From the NCBI GenBank assembly GCA_003990745.1, contig RBNI01001102.1, positions 1 through 24,390 of the forward strand: a stretch of DNA of 24,390 nucleotides. The letters are read 5' to 3'. This document shows positions 11,320-21,147 of this stretch, piece by piece. Every line of letters starts with the position of its first letter. Position 1 is the stretch's first letter. The translations under genes were made by a program, and so were the position numbers. The notes below the pieces were generated by a model, which saw nothing but the letters and a program-made list of their open reading frames with translations, made no database searches and had not been told where the DNA came from. The stretch comes from Jimgerdemannia flammicorona. Its lineage: Eukaryota; Mucoromycota; Endogonomycetes; Endogonales; Endogonaceae.

Positions 11320-11930
11320 AATACTCCTTTTCCTATAGATCTGAATCCTTTCTTTCCTCTTTTCATTTCCTCCAACTTCTTGACTTCTATGACCTTTGGT
11401 TGTCAGACTAAGAAGATCAACATCTGTGCCAGTCGGTCCTTCTTCTTGCTTGGGAATGGAATAGTTGGATTGTGATTCCTAGCGATGAGTAGTATTTCTC
11501 CAATGTAGTCTGAATCAATGACTCCTCCTTCAATCATAATTTTGCTTCTTGCCAAACTGCTTCTTGTCTTGAGGATCCCGATATGATCCTTTGGGATGGT
11601 CATCTCCAGGCCAGTTGCAAGTAGAGTAGTTGTCTGGGGTTCAAGTACAGTTTCTTCCACTGTGGCGATATCCATTCCAGCTGCATTTTCAGATTTGTAT
11701 TCTGGTAGAACTGTATCAGAGTGAATCTTCTGGATTTTGATCTTGATTTCTTCTTCATCATCACTGTCCTCCAGAAGGGTTGGTGGTTCGTCATCTTCCT
11801 CCTCCTCCTTCTTTTTCTTTGGCTTATTTCTTGAGGGTCTTCTCTCTTCTTTTGTGGTAGATTTCCTTGATTTTGCCAGTGTACTGGTAGCACTCATTGA
11901 TATGCTCCATACAGTATATTCAGATCCCAT
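11320..11930 (-). pseudogene. dUTPase domain within gypsy pol, between protease and RT
   Basis: After a Lys/Glu-rich linker, the frame shows the five conserved motifs of trimeric dUTPases in order. Motif 1 is AAGMDI (about 11685-11668), motif 2 RSSLA (about 11565-11551), motif 3 GVIDSDYIGEI (about 11525-11493) with the catalytic Asp, motif 4 DRLAQMLIF, and motif 5 RGKKGFRSIG (about 11365-11336). A single TGA at 11403 falls between motifs 4 and 5. Trimeric dUTPases hydrolyse dUTP to dUMP and limit uracil incorporation into DNA, here presumably element cDNA. The domain has family length (about 140 residues). It is in the +1 phase relative to the protease frame and in the same phase as the RT piece downstream, so it belongs to pol and is not a separate gene. 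A host origin cannot be excluded without a tree. Confidence 0.85.
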
Positions 11931-11994
11931 GTGGGCAGACTCCTTGTGGTGTATATCCTTCTACGATCTTCTTGTACCATTCTTCTTCACTCAT

Positions 11995-12984
11995 CTATCT
12001 GACTTTCTTCTTCTTTTTCTGTGTGGTCACCATATAAGCTTCTTCTTGCTCATCTTCCTCCATCTCGGGGAGCACTCCTTTATTGACATTGATGGGAATT
12101 CGCATCTTCTGACCTCGGTAGATAATCTGCATCTTCTGAGCATTCAGGTCAATTATTGCTCTGGCTTTGTGAAGCCACTGGTTGCTAATAAGAATGTCAT
12201 AGTTGGTTGCATTGGTTACTATCACATCTGCTGGGATAGTTGCTCCTCTAAACTTGATGGGAACATCTCAGATTTTTTCCAAAGAGGTGGCTCTTGTGCC
12301 ATATGCTGTAATAAACACCAACTTAGTTGCTTCTTTGACCTCTCATCCCAGGCAGTCTACTGCCTTCTTGCTGAGGAAGTATCCTCCTGCTCCTGTATCT
12401 ATGATGGCTTCAAAGATTCTGTCTTTGATTTGGTAGGTTGCATAGGCAGAAGTCTTGTAGTTGTCTTCACTTTCTTCTCCAGAATCTTCTTGAACATTGT
12501 TGGCTTCAGTTATCTTCCAACTCTACTCCTTGGTAGTTTTGGCAAGTCCAAATCTCATTTGCTGTCTAAATGTAGGAATTTCTGTGAGCTGGCCAAAGGT
12601 TGCATTGACTTTTTGTTGGCTGAGATTCTTGAAGATATCATACTTGAAAGTCTTGGTTTTGCAAAGCTTCTTCTCCTTTTCTTCTTTGCTAGCTGGAGTG
12701 GTTCCTCAGATGATGTCTTGGACTGCCTGCTCAAGCTCTATATCTTGATCTATTTCTTCAGCTTGGCTTTCTGTGGCCATTTCCATCTGTTTTTCCACTG
12801 AGTTCTTCTTGGGTCTTCCTGGTAGACTCTTGTAGGGTTCCTTGCGAACATCCTTCTTGGTAGTCTCTGCAGGATAGGCCTCCCATTCTTCGTCTGACTC
12901 TCCAATTTCCTCGAAGGTAATGATGTTTGGCCTGTTCCTTGTTTTTAGTAGCATTGCTCGGCTGGGCCTTGCACTTAGTTTCAC
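11995..12984 (-). pseudogene. gypsy acidic linker and aspartic protease, broken
   Basis: A second frame, +1 relative to gag, runs from about 12984. An acidic linker (FEEIGESDEEWEAYPAE) is followed by a retropepsin-like domain: IIDTGAGGYFLS at about 12376-12408 is the active-site DTGA motif, and the later stretch NYDILISNQWLHKARAIID resembles the second half of Ty3/gypsy proteases with an ILG-like motif (ILI). It would cleave the Gag-Pol polyprotein. Stops: TGA at 12706, TAG near 12523, TGA near 12346, TGA near 12269, with the frame ending at TAG 11995. At least two of these (after CLG and after LEKI) fall where Trp would fit. The overlap with the gag frame is 12758-12984. Confidence 0.75.
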
Positions 12985-13801
12985 TCATACATTTATATGA
13001 GTAGTGGCCTTCTTCTCCACAGCTATAGTAGGTACCTTTTTTCTTATCTGATGTAGTGGCAAACTTCTGATTCAGGCAGCGATCTCTTCCTCTAATTTCT
13101 TTTACTACATCCCCTAGGTGAGCAGTCATTTTAGCGAACTGCTTAGCAAGCTGCTCCATGGGGTTGCTGTTTCTCTGCTACTCTGTTGCTCTCATTTGAG
13201 GTGTTTTTCAATTGATCATTGTGGTGAGGATCACACTGGTTGCCTTCAGTACTTCAATTTTAACTCCAGTAACTCTTTCCATTGTGTGGTCTTGTGGATA
13301 TCTGGCTATCCAATACTGCTGAGCATAGGTGACCTTTTGTGGCAGATCCAGAACTACTAGTAATGAGCGAATGGACATAGCTATCTCTGGGTGGACTCCT
13401 TTCATGAAGCTTGCTTTGGCTACTTGATCTAAGATAGCATCAGTATAATCTGCAAGGATTATCTGATATTGGATTTGGGTGTAGAATGTGTTTGGATCCT
13501 TGCTCATTCCTTGGTATATTGTATTGAGCTGATCCTTCAGGGCTTGCTTAATCTCGTCTGTGTAATAGGTGTTTCGGAGCCAGGTCTTCTGTACTGTCAG
13601 TATGGCATCAGCATCATTTCCTGCATGGGTTGTGGCTGTGAATACTGCTCTGGCAGGACCTCATAGGCTGAAGAGCATGAGGGCTACTTGCTGTGCTGCT
13701 GTCAGAGTTCTTATAGCAGCATACTGCTCAAAATCATTAATGAAGGTGATGATTGATTCATCTGAGGTATATCTGTGAAATACTGGTGGTCTCATATCCA
13801 T
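12758..13801 (-). pseudogene. gypsy gag: capsid and zinc-knuckle region, broken
   Basis: From ATG 13801-13799 the frame reads a typical retrotransposon gag: a PPVFHRY start, then a capsid-like helical region, ending in a nucleocapsid segment near 13040-12990. The zinc knuckle reads YYSCGEEGHYSYKC, so the first Cys of CX2CX4HX4C is Tyr (TAC, one G-to-A change from TGC). Stops in frame: a TGA near 13670 (before GPARAVF, Trp expected), a TGA near 13208 and a TAG near 13180. The frame ends at TGA 12758, while the coding signal after about 12930 continues in the +1 frame as an acidic linker. The role would be forming the virus-like particle and binding element RNA. Confidence 0.8.
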
Positions 13802-13898
13802 CTTGTCTTGATATCTTGCCTTGGTTTGTATGGTTGTTCGGGTGGTGGCAGTTGTTCATTGTTCAGCTTGAAAGTGAGGGATTTGTCTTGAATCACCA

Positions 13899-13912
13899 GC
13901 TAATGGACACCA
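13899..13912 (-). other. Candidate primer-binding site
   Basis: The minus strand reads TGGTGTCCATTAGC three bases after the LTR end. It begins with TGG, as expected for pairing with the CCA end of a tRNA. The cognate tRNA was not identified. Confidence 0.4.
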
Positions 13913-13915
13913 AGT

Positions 13916-14360
13916 TGTAACATAGTGGATGCTTAACCTTTGAAGTATGTCGGATTTCTGTATCTTGAAAACTTACTCTTCTTTGACTCCACGGAGTCCT
14001 TGAGGTGCAGGGATGAGTGAGTTCGAAGTGTATCTGCCTGCAGGCTTACTAGTTTCTTTGCTTTCTCTTTGCTTAAACTATTTCAATCTGAGGTTTATTC
14101 ACTCAAAGATACTGGGTTATTTATACAATTTTGCTAGCTATAAGATGGCTAAGTAATGAGTCATTTTCTGCAAGTATCAAATCTTTTAACATCTGCTAGG
14201 ATTTCATTGATTGCAAATATTCTAACATCTCCTAAATCTTTGCGAATGTTAAAGTTTCTGCACTTTGCAGAATATGACTGCTATTTATAAGGCTAAACTA
14301 TATTGGGAATCAGATTCAGGTATCACAATCAAATGTCTAATCTCCCTGTTTTATGTTACT
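13916..14360 (-). repeat. 5' LTR of the gypsy element (about 445 bp)
   Basis: The left end TGTAACATA (13916-13924) is an inverted match, 8 of 9, to the right end TATGTTACT (14352-14360), the usual TG...CA-type LTR terminus with one mutated end base. It sits directly before a plausible primer-binding site and gag. On the minus strand TATAAATAA (14117-14125) is a candidate TATA box and AATAAA (14094-14099) a candidate polyadenylation signal. No second LTR is in the window, so the length rests on the terminal repeat only. Confidence 0.6.
14117..14125 (-). promoter_or_regulatory. Candidate TATA box in the gypsy LTR
   Basis: TATAAATAA on the minus strand, about 240 bases inside the LTR from its 5' end. 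In AT-rich DNA this motif is weak evidence; its position in the LTR is the main support. Confidence 0.35.
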
Positions 14361-14949
14361 AATTTGGATTAGCCATCACAATATATATTATATAAATATT
14401 CCAATACATATGTTGATAGATCTATCTTCAATAGTTTATAGTACCAATAATGCTTCAAGTCAAACATTCTTGACAGTTTCATACTTTCTATATAATTCTC
14501 ATTCCAAAATCTGGTAACATTGTTCTAAAATTAGAGATTATATTATTTGTAATTATTGTAGATAAAAAATTAAAAAAAAGAAGATATATTTATAATACAT
14601 ACAACTTATGCTATTGTTTGATATATATATAATATTATTTCTATCAATCTCTTTATACTATATAGCCACAAGTTTAAAATGCTTAGTGGGTCAACTTCAA
14701 ATATATATTAATATATAAAAGACAAATACTCTAATAAAATCAAAAAGAATACAGAAATAAATAAAATCAACATCCAAGCTATAATGGGTATATTTATCTG
14801 ATTGTGTGACTTTTTCTATATTAATAATCTCATTTAATCAAATATATTTAAACATATTTTTGACAGAATTTTGAAATTGACTCATTTGTTAGATTGTATA
14901 TACAGACCAACTATTTATAACTATTAAGAGTGATTAGTTATATAGCATT
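14361..14949. other. AT-rich stretch, nothing assigned
   Basis: Very low G+C; in the line starting at 14581 I count 8 G+C in 60 bases. No ORF, RNA gene or clear repeat. The right part (from about 14830) may hold the decayed N-terminus of the hAT transposase, with a stretch like FEIDSFVRL, but this is too weak to call. Confidence 0.5.
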
Positions 14950-17375
14950 TTTGACCTCCTCAAGTATGGTTTATATCTGCCAAGTACTGATATAATTTAT
15001 AAAGATATTCTGAAGATCTATAGAAAGAAGAATAATAATTATTACCAGATACTTCAGATAAAATAAATAAATAAGAACAATACTATAACTATTGTAAGCT
15101 GAATTATATATATATATAAATAACTTACAAATTAAATCTCATATTTAATAAATAGAATTCAGTAGACAGAATTTCATTTATAATTAATATATAGATATTC
15201 TCTAATGTAATTTCATTTCTAGGCATTATTAGTTATTGGATTGATCTCAATTAGTAACTTAAATCAGTTACCCTTAACTTCATCAAACTTACTAGTCCTC
15301 ATTCTGGAGAAAACATTGCAGATATTTATATTAATTATATCTGAGAGCTTGGGATCACAACTAAGGTAAATACATAGGAGAGGCTTGTCATCTAATTAGT
15401 ATTTTGAGAGAAGTTTAAAATAATACAGATTTTAATAGTTATTTATTTTCATATAAATTTGCCAACTGAAAATTTCAAGTATAGATTTTGATCATTATGA
15501 TAAACAATACTACAAACAACTTAATATTTTTCCAAAATTTAGTAGCCAATCTTTAATAGAAAACTACTATATATATTATCAAGCCTATATTCTGAACCCT
15601 GTTCAGGATTATATTATATATATAGATAAAATATCTAGAAGTGAAGGAACTCTGAGTATTGTCTTTAAGCTATACAAACTGGTTGTATTGATCTGATCAT
15701 CTCTACAATAATGAAAAAATTTTGCTATATAGTATAGAGCAATTAGTTTAGTCTGAAAAGAGCTGATATTAAATATCTGTATATATTGAAAATTGATATT
15801 TACAATGATTCAGCATGAGCTGGAATTTGCTGTAATATGTGCTTTTTTTTTATTAGCTGAAGCAATTGTTTCAGATAACTGAAGATTATTAATTAATTTC
15901 AAAATAGAATTTTTTTTTTATAAAAAAAAAAGCCAATAGATTCTACAGTTACTGCTAATAAGAAAATGTGAGATGAGGCTATAGATAAAAGTGAGTGGGA
16001 TATACTAAAAAATGTTTTCAGAGTTTTAAAAGTAAATAATGATTACTTTGGCTCTATATTTATTTTGACTGCCTTTATATAGTAATGTAACAATTCAATA
16101 TTCTTAACTGCTAGTATTTCAATGATTATATAAAGAATATAGACAAACAAACCACTCTGATAATAAGCTCTAAAATACTGGTATACATACAATCTTCCAA
16201 TTGATCATCTACAGAATAAGCTCAAGAAAAGACAGGAGGGTAGTGATGATTTTCAGTTTAGCCCAGATCAGAGAGATGCTCTAGAGGTTACTCTGAGTAA
16301 GCTTAGAAAATACTACTTTAAAACAGATATATACTACCATATACTCAATTAGTACAAGTATATCAGTATAGTAGTTATCTCTTTTAAATATGAGAAATCC
16401 CTACAAAACTCATGCTTTTTCTCAAAATAGTATTGGATCTATACTTAAGCTACAATACCACAAAGATCAGAAATGAGAGCAATACTACATTGAGAGAGCC
16501 AAGAAAGTCATAATCAAAATATACCAAAAAAACTATATACTACCTAAGGTTCTAGCTAATGTCTAAATGAATATACTGAAGAATCTCTTCTATAACATAT
16601 TTACTTCAGCAGAAAGTGGAAGAGAGAGCCATCAGTAGAAGAACTACTGTCAATAGATGAAACTACCATTTATCTTACTAGTGACCATATGATCCTACTG
16701 GGGGATATAGATATACTTAACTGATAGAAGGTTGGTTGGCTTCCTACAGATGTTTAATAGAGTTGGGCCAATTTTACACACTATTCTGATCCCTATTCTG
16801 ACTACCATTCTATCCCTCAGAGTGTATAGCTACAGATAGAACTCTTAAACAAATCAAATCAAATTAAATTGAATTAAATTGAGGGTTATTTAAATCAAAT
16901 TGAATTGTTGATTTTTCAATTCAAATAAAGTTTGAATCAAATCAAATTTGAATTGAATTGAGGGTCCAATTCTTTGAAATATAATAACTTTATGAAAATA
17001 TGTCCAAATTTAATAATCTTTAACTTATTAAATTTTCCTTATCTAATAAGCTAAAGATCATTAAATTTGGACACATTTTCATTAAGTTATTATATTTTGA
17101 AAAATAGAGTTCAAATTGAATTTTGAATTAAATTGAACCTTTGATATGATTCAAATCTAATTGAATTGGATCTTTGATTTAATTCATTGGAAGTACTAGT
17201 CACAGATATATCCAACAGACTTCCCCAGCCTGTGTGGTATGGCTTGAGACTATCTGGTCATTTCTGCTACTAGTGCTCTAGTCAAGCAGATGTTCTCTGG
17301 TAGAGTGGATCTCATTTCTCCTAAAAGATATATACTGAATATTGAGGCAATCTGAGCCTACATATGCTAAAAGTC
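14950..17375 (+). pseudogene. hAT-family transposase relic, heavily mutated, split by a foldback element
   Basis: No long ORF, but reading through stops recovers successive hAT blocks in order on the plus strand. DLLKYGLYLPSTDIIYKDIL (about 14953-15012) matches the N-terminal region; RISF...IFSNVISFLGIISYWID (about 15170-15250) matches the segment usually reading TTDIWTS; KLTSPHSGENIADIY follows at about 15285. FKLYKLVVLI near 15665 lies before an SPQRR-like block. KSEWDILKNVFRVLK lies near 15990 and LSKLRKYYFKTD near 16290. DIDILN with two stops for WW lies near 16715. After the insertion 16839-17196, FPSLCGMA and DYLVISATSA (17221-17280) and a VFSGG/KR-like block near 17300 form the C-terminal dimerisation domain. 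A GTAAGC...CAG segment at 15094-15169 could be a 76-bp intron. Stops are numerous; the copy is ancient. Confidence 0.72.
16839..17196. mobile_element. Foldback MITE 1, inserted in the hAT relic
   Basis: A near-palindrome of 358 bp centred near 17035. The inner arms match closely: AATATGTCCAAATTTAATAA on the left against the complement of TTAAATTTGGACACATTTTC on the right, continuing into ATAACTT / AAGTTAT. Ends read GAACTCTTAAAC and, inverted, GTACTTCCAATG. Both ends are flanked by TA (16837-16838 and 17197-17198), the target duplication typical of Tc1/mariner-type elements. No coding capacity. It shares arms with the copy at 22205-22489. Confidence 0.75.
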
Positions 17376-17409
17376 TTAGTGAGGTATGTGCTATTAAAAT
17401 TGGTCAAGT

Positions 17410-18133
17410 TCTGTAGTATTATAAAAAAAAAGAGAGTTCAGCTCAGGGCATATAGTGGTAGGCAGAGGGAGTGTTTCAGTATTTGTAGCCCCTTGTCAGC
17501 CCAAGTAGAGTGAAGGTCAGCAGAGTTGTTGATAGAGAGAGTATGTAAAATTTGCAGTCCTCTGCCAGTAGTATGCAATGAGCCCAAGCTGTAAGTTAGT
17601 ATAAAAGGCCAGATTGGAGAGAGAATGCAGAATTTATAGCCCAATGACTAACTGTAAGAAGTAACTTCAAGTAGATCAGACTCTGGTGCAGATTTAGGCT
17701 CTATAGGTACCCTGGCTCTATACTGCAGTACCATACTAGTGATACTACAAAGTAGGGTCAAGAGACCAGTAGAGCCCAGCAAAGTCCAAACTAGTACTAT
17801 AAAATAAAGAGTAGAGTAGAGATTGATGAGATTGGTAAAGAGAGTATATAAAATTTATAGCTCTCTACCAGTAGTAAGGAGTAGCTCTAAGCTATAAGCT
17901 GATATGGAAGTCTGAGTTGAAGAGAAAATACAGAATTTGTGGCCCAATAATCCACTATAAGAAGTAACTTCAAGTAGTTGAACTTTAGTATAGATCAGAC
18001 TCTAGTATAGATTTTGGCTCATAAGCAGTCTGGCCCTACACTATAATACTATATCAGTGATACCATAAAGCAGAGCCAATGGACTAGTAGAGCCCAGCAA
18101 AAAGCTAAAAACTAATACTACAAAACAAGAGGT
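17410..18133. repeat. Tandem repeat of an approximately 310-bp unit, two copies plus a partial one
   Basis: Unit 1 (about 17506-17816) and unit 2 (about 17817-18133) align along their length. Shared blocks include AGAGAGTAT, CCAGTAG, AAGAAGTAACTTCAAGTAG, CAGACTCT, AGTGATAC and AGAGCCCAGCAAA. A shorter third unit at about 17410-17505 begins with the same TAGTATTATAAAA-type boundary (compare 17793 and 18114). Units differ mainly by transitions. No ORF runs through and I do not recognise the family; it could be a minisatellite-like array or duplicated piece of a larger element. Confidence 0.7.
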
Positions 18134-19979
18134 ACCTGGCTATCTAACTCTCACAAAAGACTATCTAATCTTCATAAAAGACCATCTAGTCTAACCGTTA
18201 CAAAACTGCTCCACCCACTAGTCTCAGGTGTTAATGAGTCTATTATCTGTTATGAGTGTAATATATAACTATAGTATCTGAGATCTCCTCAAAGGTGGTG
18301 GTGCTGTAGAGATTATGTAATTGGAATAGTATAGTTATATTAGTCACAAATGAGACTCCAAAACCATAGGTGAGATTATATCAGATGCTACTACTATCTT
18401 TTAAAGTTAGACTCTTCCTTTCTAAAATGTAAAACATTACTAAAGTGACATTTTTATCTATATGTATAGATAGAGAAATATTGTACCTAATACATATATC
18501 TCAATGTAATATAAATATATAGTTGAGTTAACCCTTGGCTCAGAACCTCATATTATCAGACAATACTGAAGAATATCTGCTCTTTATTCAGCCCTAGGAG
18601 CTTTGGCTTGAAAATCTGCTAAAATGGACAGCATATGGTCAAATTCTTCCTTTTTGCATATAGGAGACAAATACCCTCAAGCTTACTGAAAAAAAAGTCA
18701 AGCTCCTCAATTCATATAGTGTACTAAATTGTATCAAGAATATATACAGCTATACCAAGAGTACTACCAAGCTTGCCTGCTATTCATTTTAGTAATCTGC
18801 TCAAAAAACTCCAGATCTTGGCTGCTATTATTATATAGGTCATGATATACTTATATATAGCTTGTTCTTTGACAGTATTTCTAAAGTTCTGATAAGAATA
18901 CAGAATTCTATATATTTTTGAAAATTTAATAAGAATCAATTGATAAAGAAAATCTCAAAATAAAGGAGATGAATGTAGAGAATTTTGAAAAAAACTCTGG
19001 GGAACTCTCCTTTTACCAATGTTGTAATATACCTAATTGCTATCCAAAATATCCCTCTCTGCTATTTATGCTCCCTCTTTCTACTATCTAGTATTTGATA
19101 TAATCTTGATAAGGCTTATCTTCATAGAGATTTCTTATTACTATTGTAACAACCTCTCAATATTTATTAATAATAATATGGTTTCTCTTTATTATTAAAT
19201 ACTCCAGTAGGTCAATAGATTCTATGATTGAGAATAATTAGCTCTAATTTAAATATGGACCCCAAAACCTTGATAGTAATACTGGTATTACTTATGCTGA
19301 ATAACTTGCCCTCAAACTTTTCTATTTAATCAGAAACTAAACATAGTCAAACTTGGGTAACTTGAATTCTCCTATAGTAGAACTATATAAGTCTTGATCT
19401 GAGTAGTGGGCTGAGTAGTGGGCTGAGTTAAGTATATAGACAGATTATATGTGAGTATCATGTGAGAGTTTTTAGGGAAAAATATATAAAAATAAAGTTA
19501 AATAAAATATAGAGTGAGTATTCAGAAAGGGGTATAAGAATGAGTTATATGCAGATGAATGGAATATAGATGAGTTGTACAAGATTGCTCATAAAGGCTT
19601 ACTTCTGATACTTTTGAGATCTCTGCTAAACAATATATTGACTCAATAGCTTAGTCAACAAAGGCATATTTTGCAATATTCTCCAGCCTTTCTTCATCTT
19701 GACCAGATATTGTAAATAAAGTTGGCAAATCTTGCTATAGAGCTGTAGATCCTAAGAAAAGGAGAAATAGTATAAAATGAACCTAGTCATATTGTGGAAA
19801 TATAATTATAGTAGTGAAAAGACAATCTATATCTACTATCAGCTACTCTAAAAAGACTACTATATATATAGCTATATATAAGGTCTATAAATTCTGAGGT
19901 CCAAAGGGTCATTATGAGTTGTTGTCAGAATTCTCTCTTATCTTTTTTTAAACAGACTCAATGTCATACAGATTTTTAT
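18134..19979. other. AT-rich stretch with possible decayed coding sequence, unassigned
   Basis: No usable ORF. On the minus strand, about 18540-18680, one frame gives gene-like text (KKEEFDHMLSILADFQAKAP) with stops on both sides, so a decayed coding region is likely but its family is not recognised. A 12-base unit GAGTAGTGGGCT is directly repeated near 19401-19425. No other structure was found. Confidence 0.4.
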
Positions 19980-21147
19980 TGGAAGGGAACCTAGACTATA
20001 TAGGCCAAAACACTCCCCTACCATCCATCAAGTACTGCCCCCCCATTAACCTAGGCTAACTATTGTCCAGCAGCTTGACTATACCAGATGCAGCAGGAGT
20101 TATATTGACCTGTACCTCTTTTTGTGCACCATGCTCTCCCTATCACCAGGGAGAACTCAGCCATATGCTAACAACCAAAAGTACATACCCAAAACCCCAA
20201 TATATGTACAAGACCATGCCCAAGCCAAATAGAAAAGCCCTTGCCACCCTAAATAGAATGACAGGTAAAAAAAAACCCTAATCAAAGTACATCACAGTAG
20301 ATAGGGCCTGATTCTCCCAGATGAGATAAGTAGAGAACTTATATGTGAGTTGAGAGGAGACCCCCAATATCCTACTACTCAAGTCTGTGAGCCTCAATCA
20401 CATTTCTATATCAGCTCCTAGTTCTAGTTGAGTATAGCCAAGATGTCTAAAATAGATAGCCTTAGACCTCTCAAACCCACCCAATGACCAAGACCCAATC
20501 TGCCAAATTGCTAAAAGAAGTCAAGAGTGACACCTATCACCTAACTGCTCCACACCAATCAAAACACCTACCCATCTCAGCCATGATGACTACCCCTAGC
20601 CTGGTGCCTTACTGGTTCACTATTATCACCCTTCTGCCTATCTGTGATGGCCATCTCTTCTCCCATCCCAACAACACCTGAAAAACAGTCACCTATACCA
20701 GAACCATGCTCACTGAGAAGCTTGCCAAAGCCAGAGGGCCCCACTATAGGATACTGGATACTTGATGCCTAAGGTCAGCTGACTCTCTACATAATCTATG
20801 ACATACTAAGATAGAATCTTGTTGACAATGGCAAAAGGAAGAAGATACTGCACCAAAACAGGTATACTCCAGATATAGCTGAAGGTACCAGAATCTGTAA
20901 AAAAGTGAAGAAAACACTGATCAGACACTAATAAAAGGGCAACTCATCACTATTGTCTTCCTCCTACTATGTCCCTACAGTCATAGCAAACTAACCTGAG
21001 GTAGAGGGAGTAATAATAGTGGAAAGGGGACTTGAAAGGTCACCTACCAAACCTTGTGACTGGTAAGGTAGCAGAGAAAGGAGCTGATTACTACCATCAC
21101 TATTACCAGCACTATTGTCATTGCTACCACCACTTTGGCTTTCAATA
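19980..21147. other. More GC-rich patch with short unassigned ORFs
   Basis: The plus strand has ORFs of 72 and 65 codons (20063-20281 and 20484-20681), rich in Pro, Thr and Ser, with many stops between. A third frame reads fairly coherently from about 20630 to 20900 with few stops. None matches a family I know. The patch differs in composition from its AT-rich flanks, so it may be a fragment of another element or of a host gene. It ends at foldback element 2. Confidence 0.4.

Larger units (their letters stand above)
10541..14360 (-). mobile_element. Ty3/gypsy LTR retrotransposon with dUTPase domain, internally deleted, 3' part missing
   Basis: Read on the minus strand: 5' LTR (13916-14360), primer-binding site, gag, protease, dUTPase, N-terminal RT piece, integrase. 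Protease before and integrase after the RT position is the Ty3/gypsy order. RT catalytic motifs and RNase H are missing because the RT start runs into integrase near 11088. The 3' end of integrase and the 3' LTR are not present; LINE copy B begins there. Premature stops occur in all parts and at least two phase changes separate gag, protease and dUTPase. The element is dead. Confidence 0.88.

Noticed and set aside
11737..12801. 354-codon plus-strand ORF
   Set aside because: Antisense to gypsy protease and dUTPase, which carry recognised motifs on the minus strand. The plus-strand protein is Ser/Leu/Phe-rich without known domains.
70..13801. Nuclear genetic code with TGA read as Trp
   Set aside because: Many TGA stops do sit at Trp positions, but others sit at Arg positions, TAG also replaces Trp, and TGG is common at conserved Trp codons. 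Mutation explains all of them.
19145..19165. Second LTR starting TGTAACAACC
   Set aside because: Only the first seven bases resemble the gypsy LTR end; no matching end or further similarity was found.
20063..20681. Two small plus-strand ORFs as host genes
   Set aside because: Short, no motif, stops between them and no support for a start; kept only as an unassigned patch.
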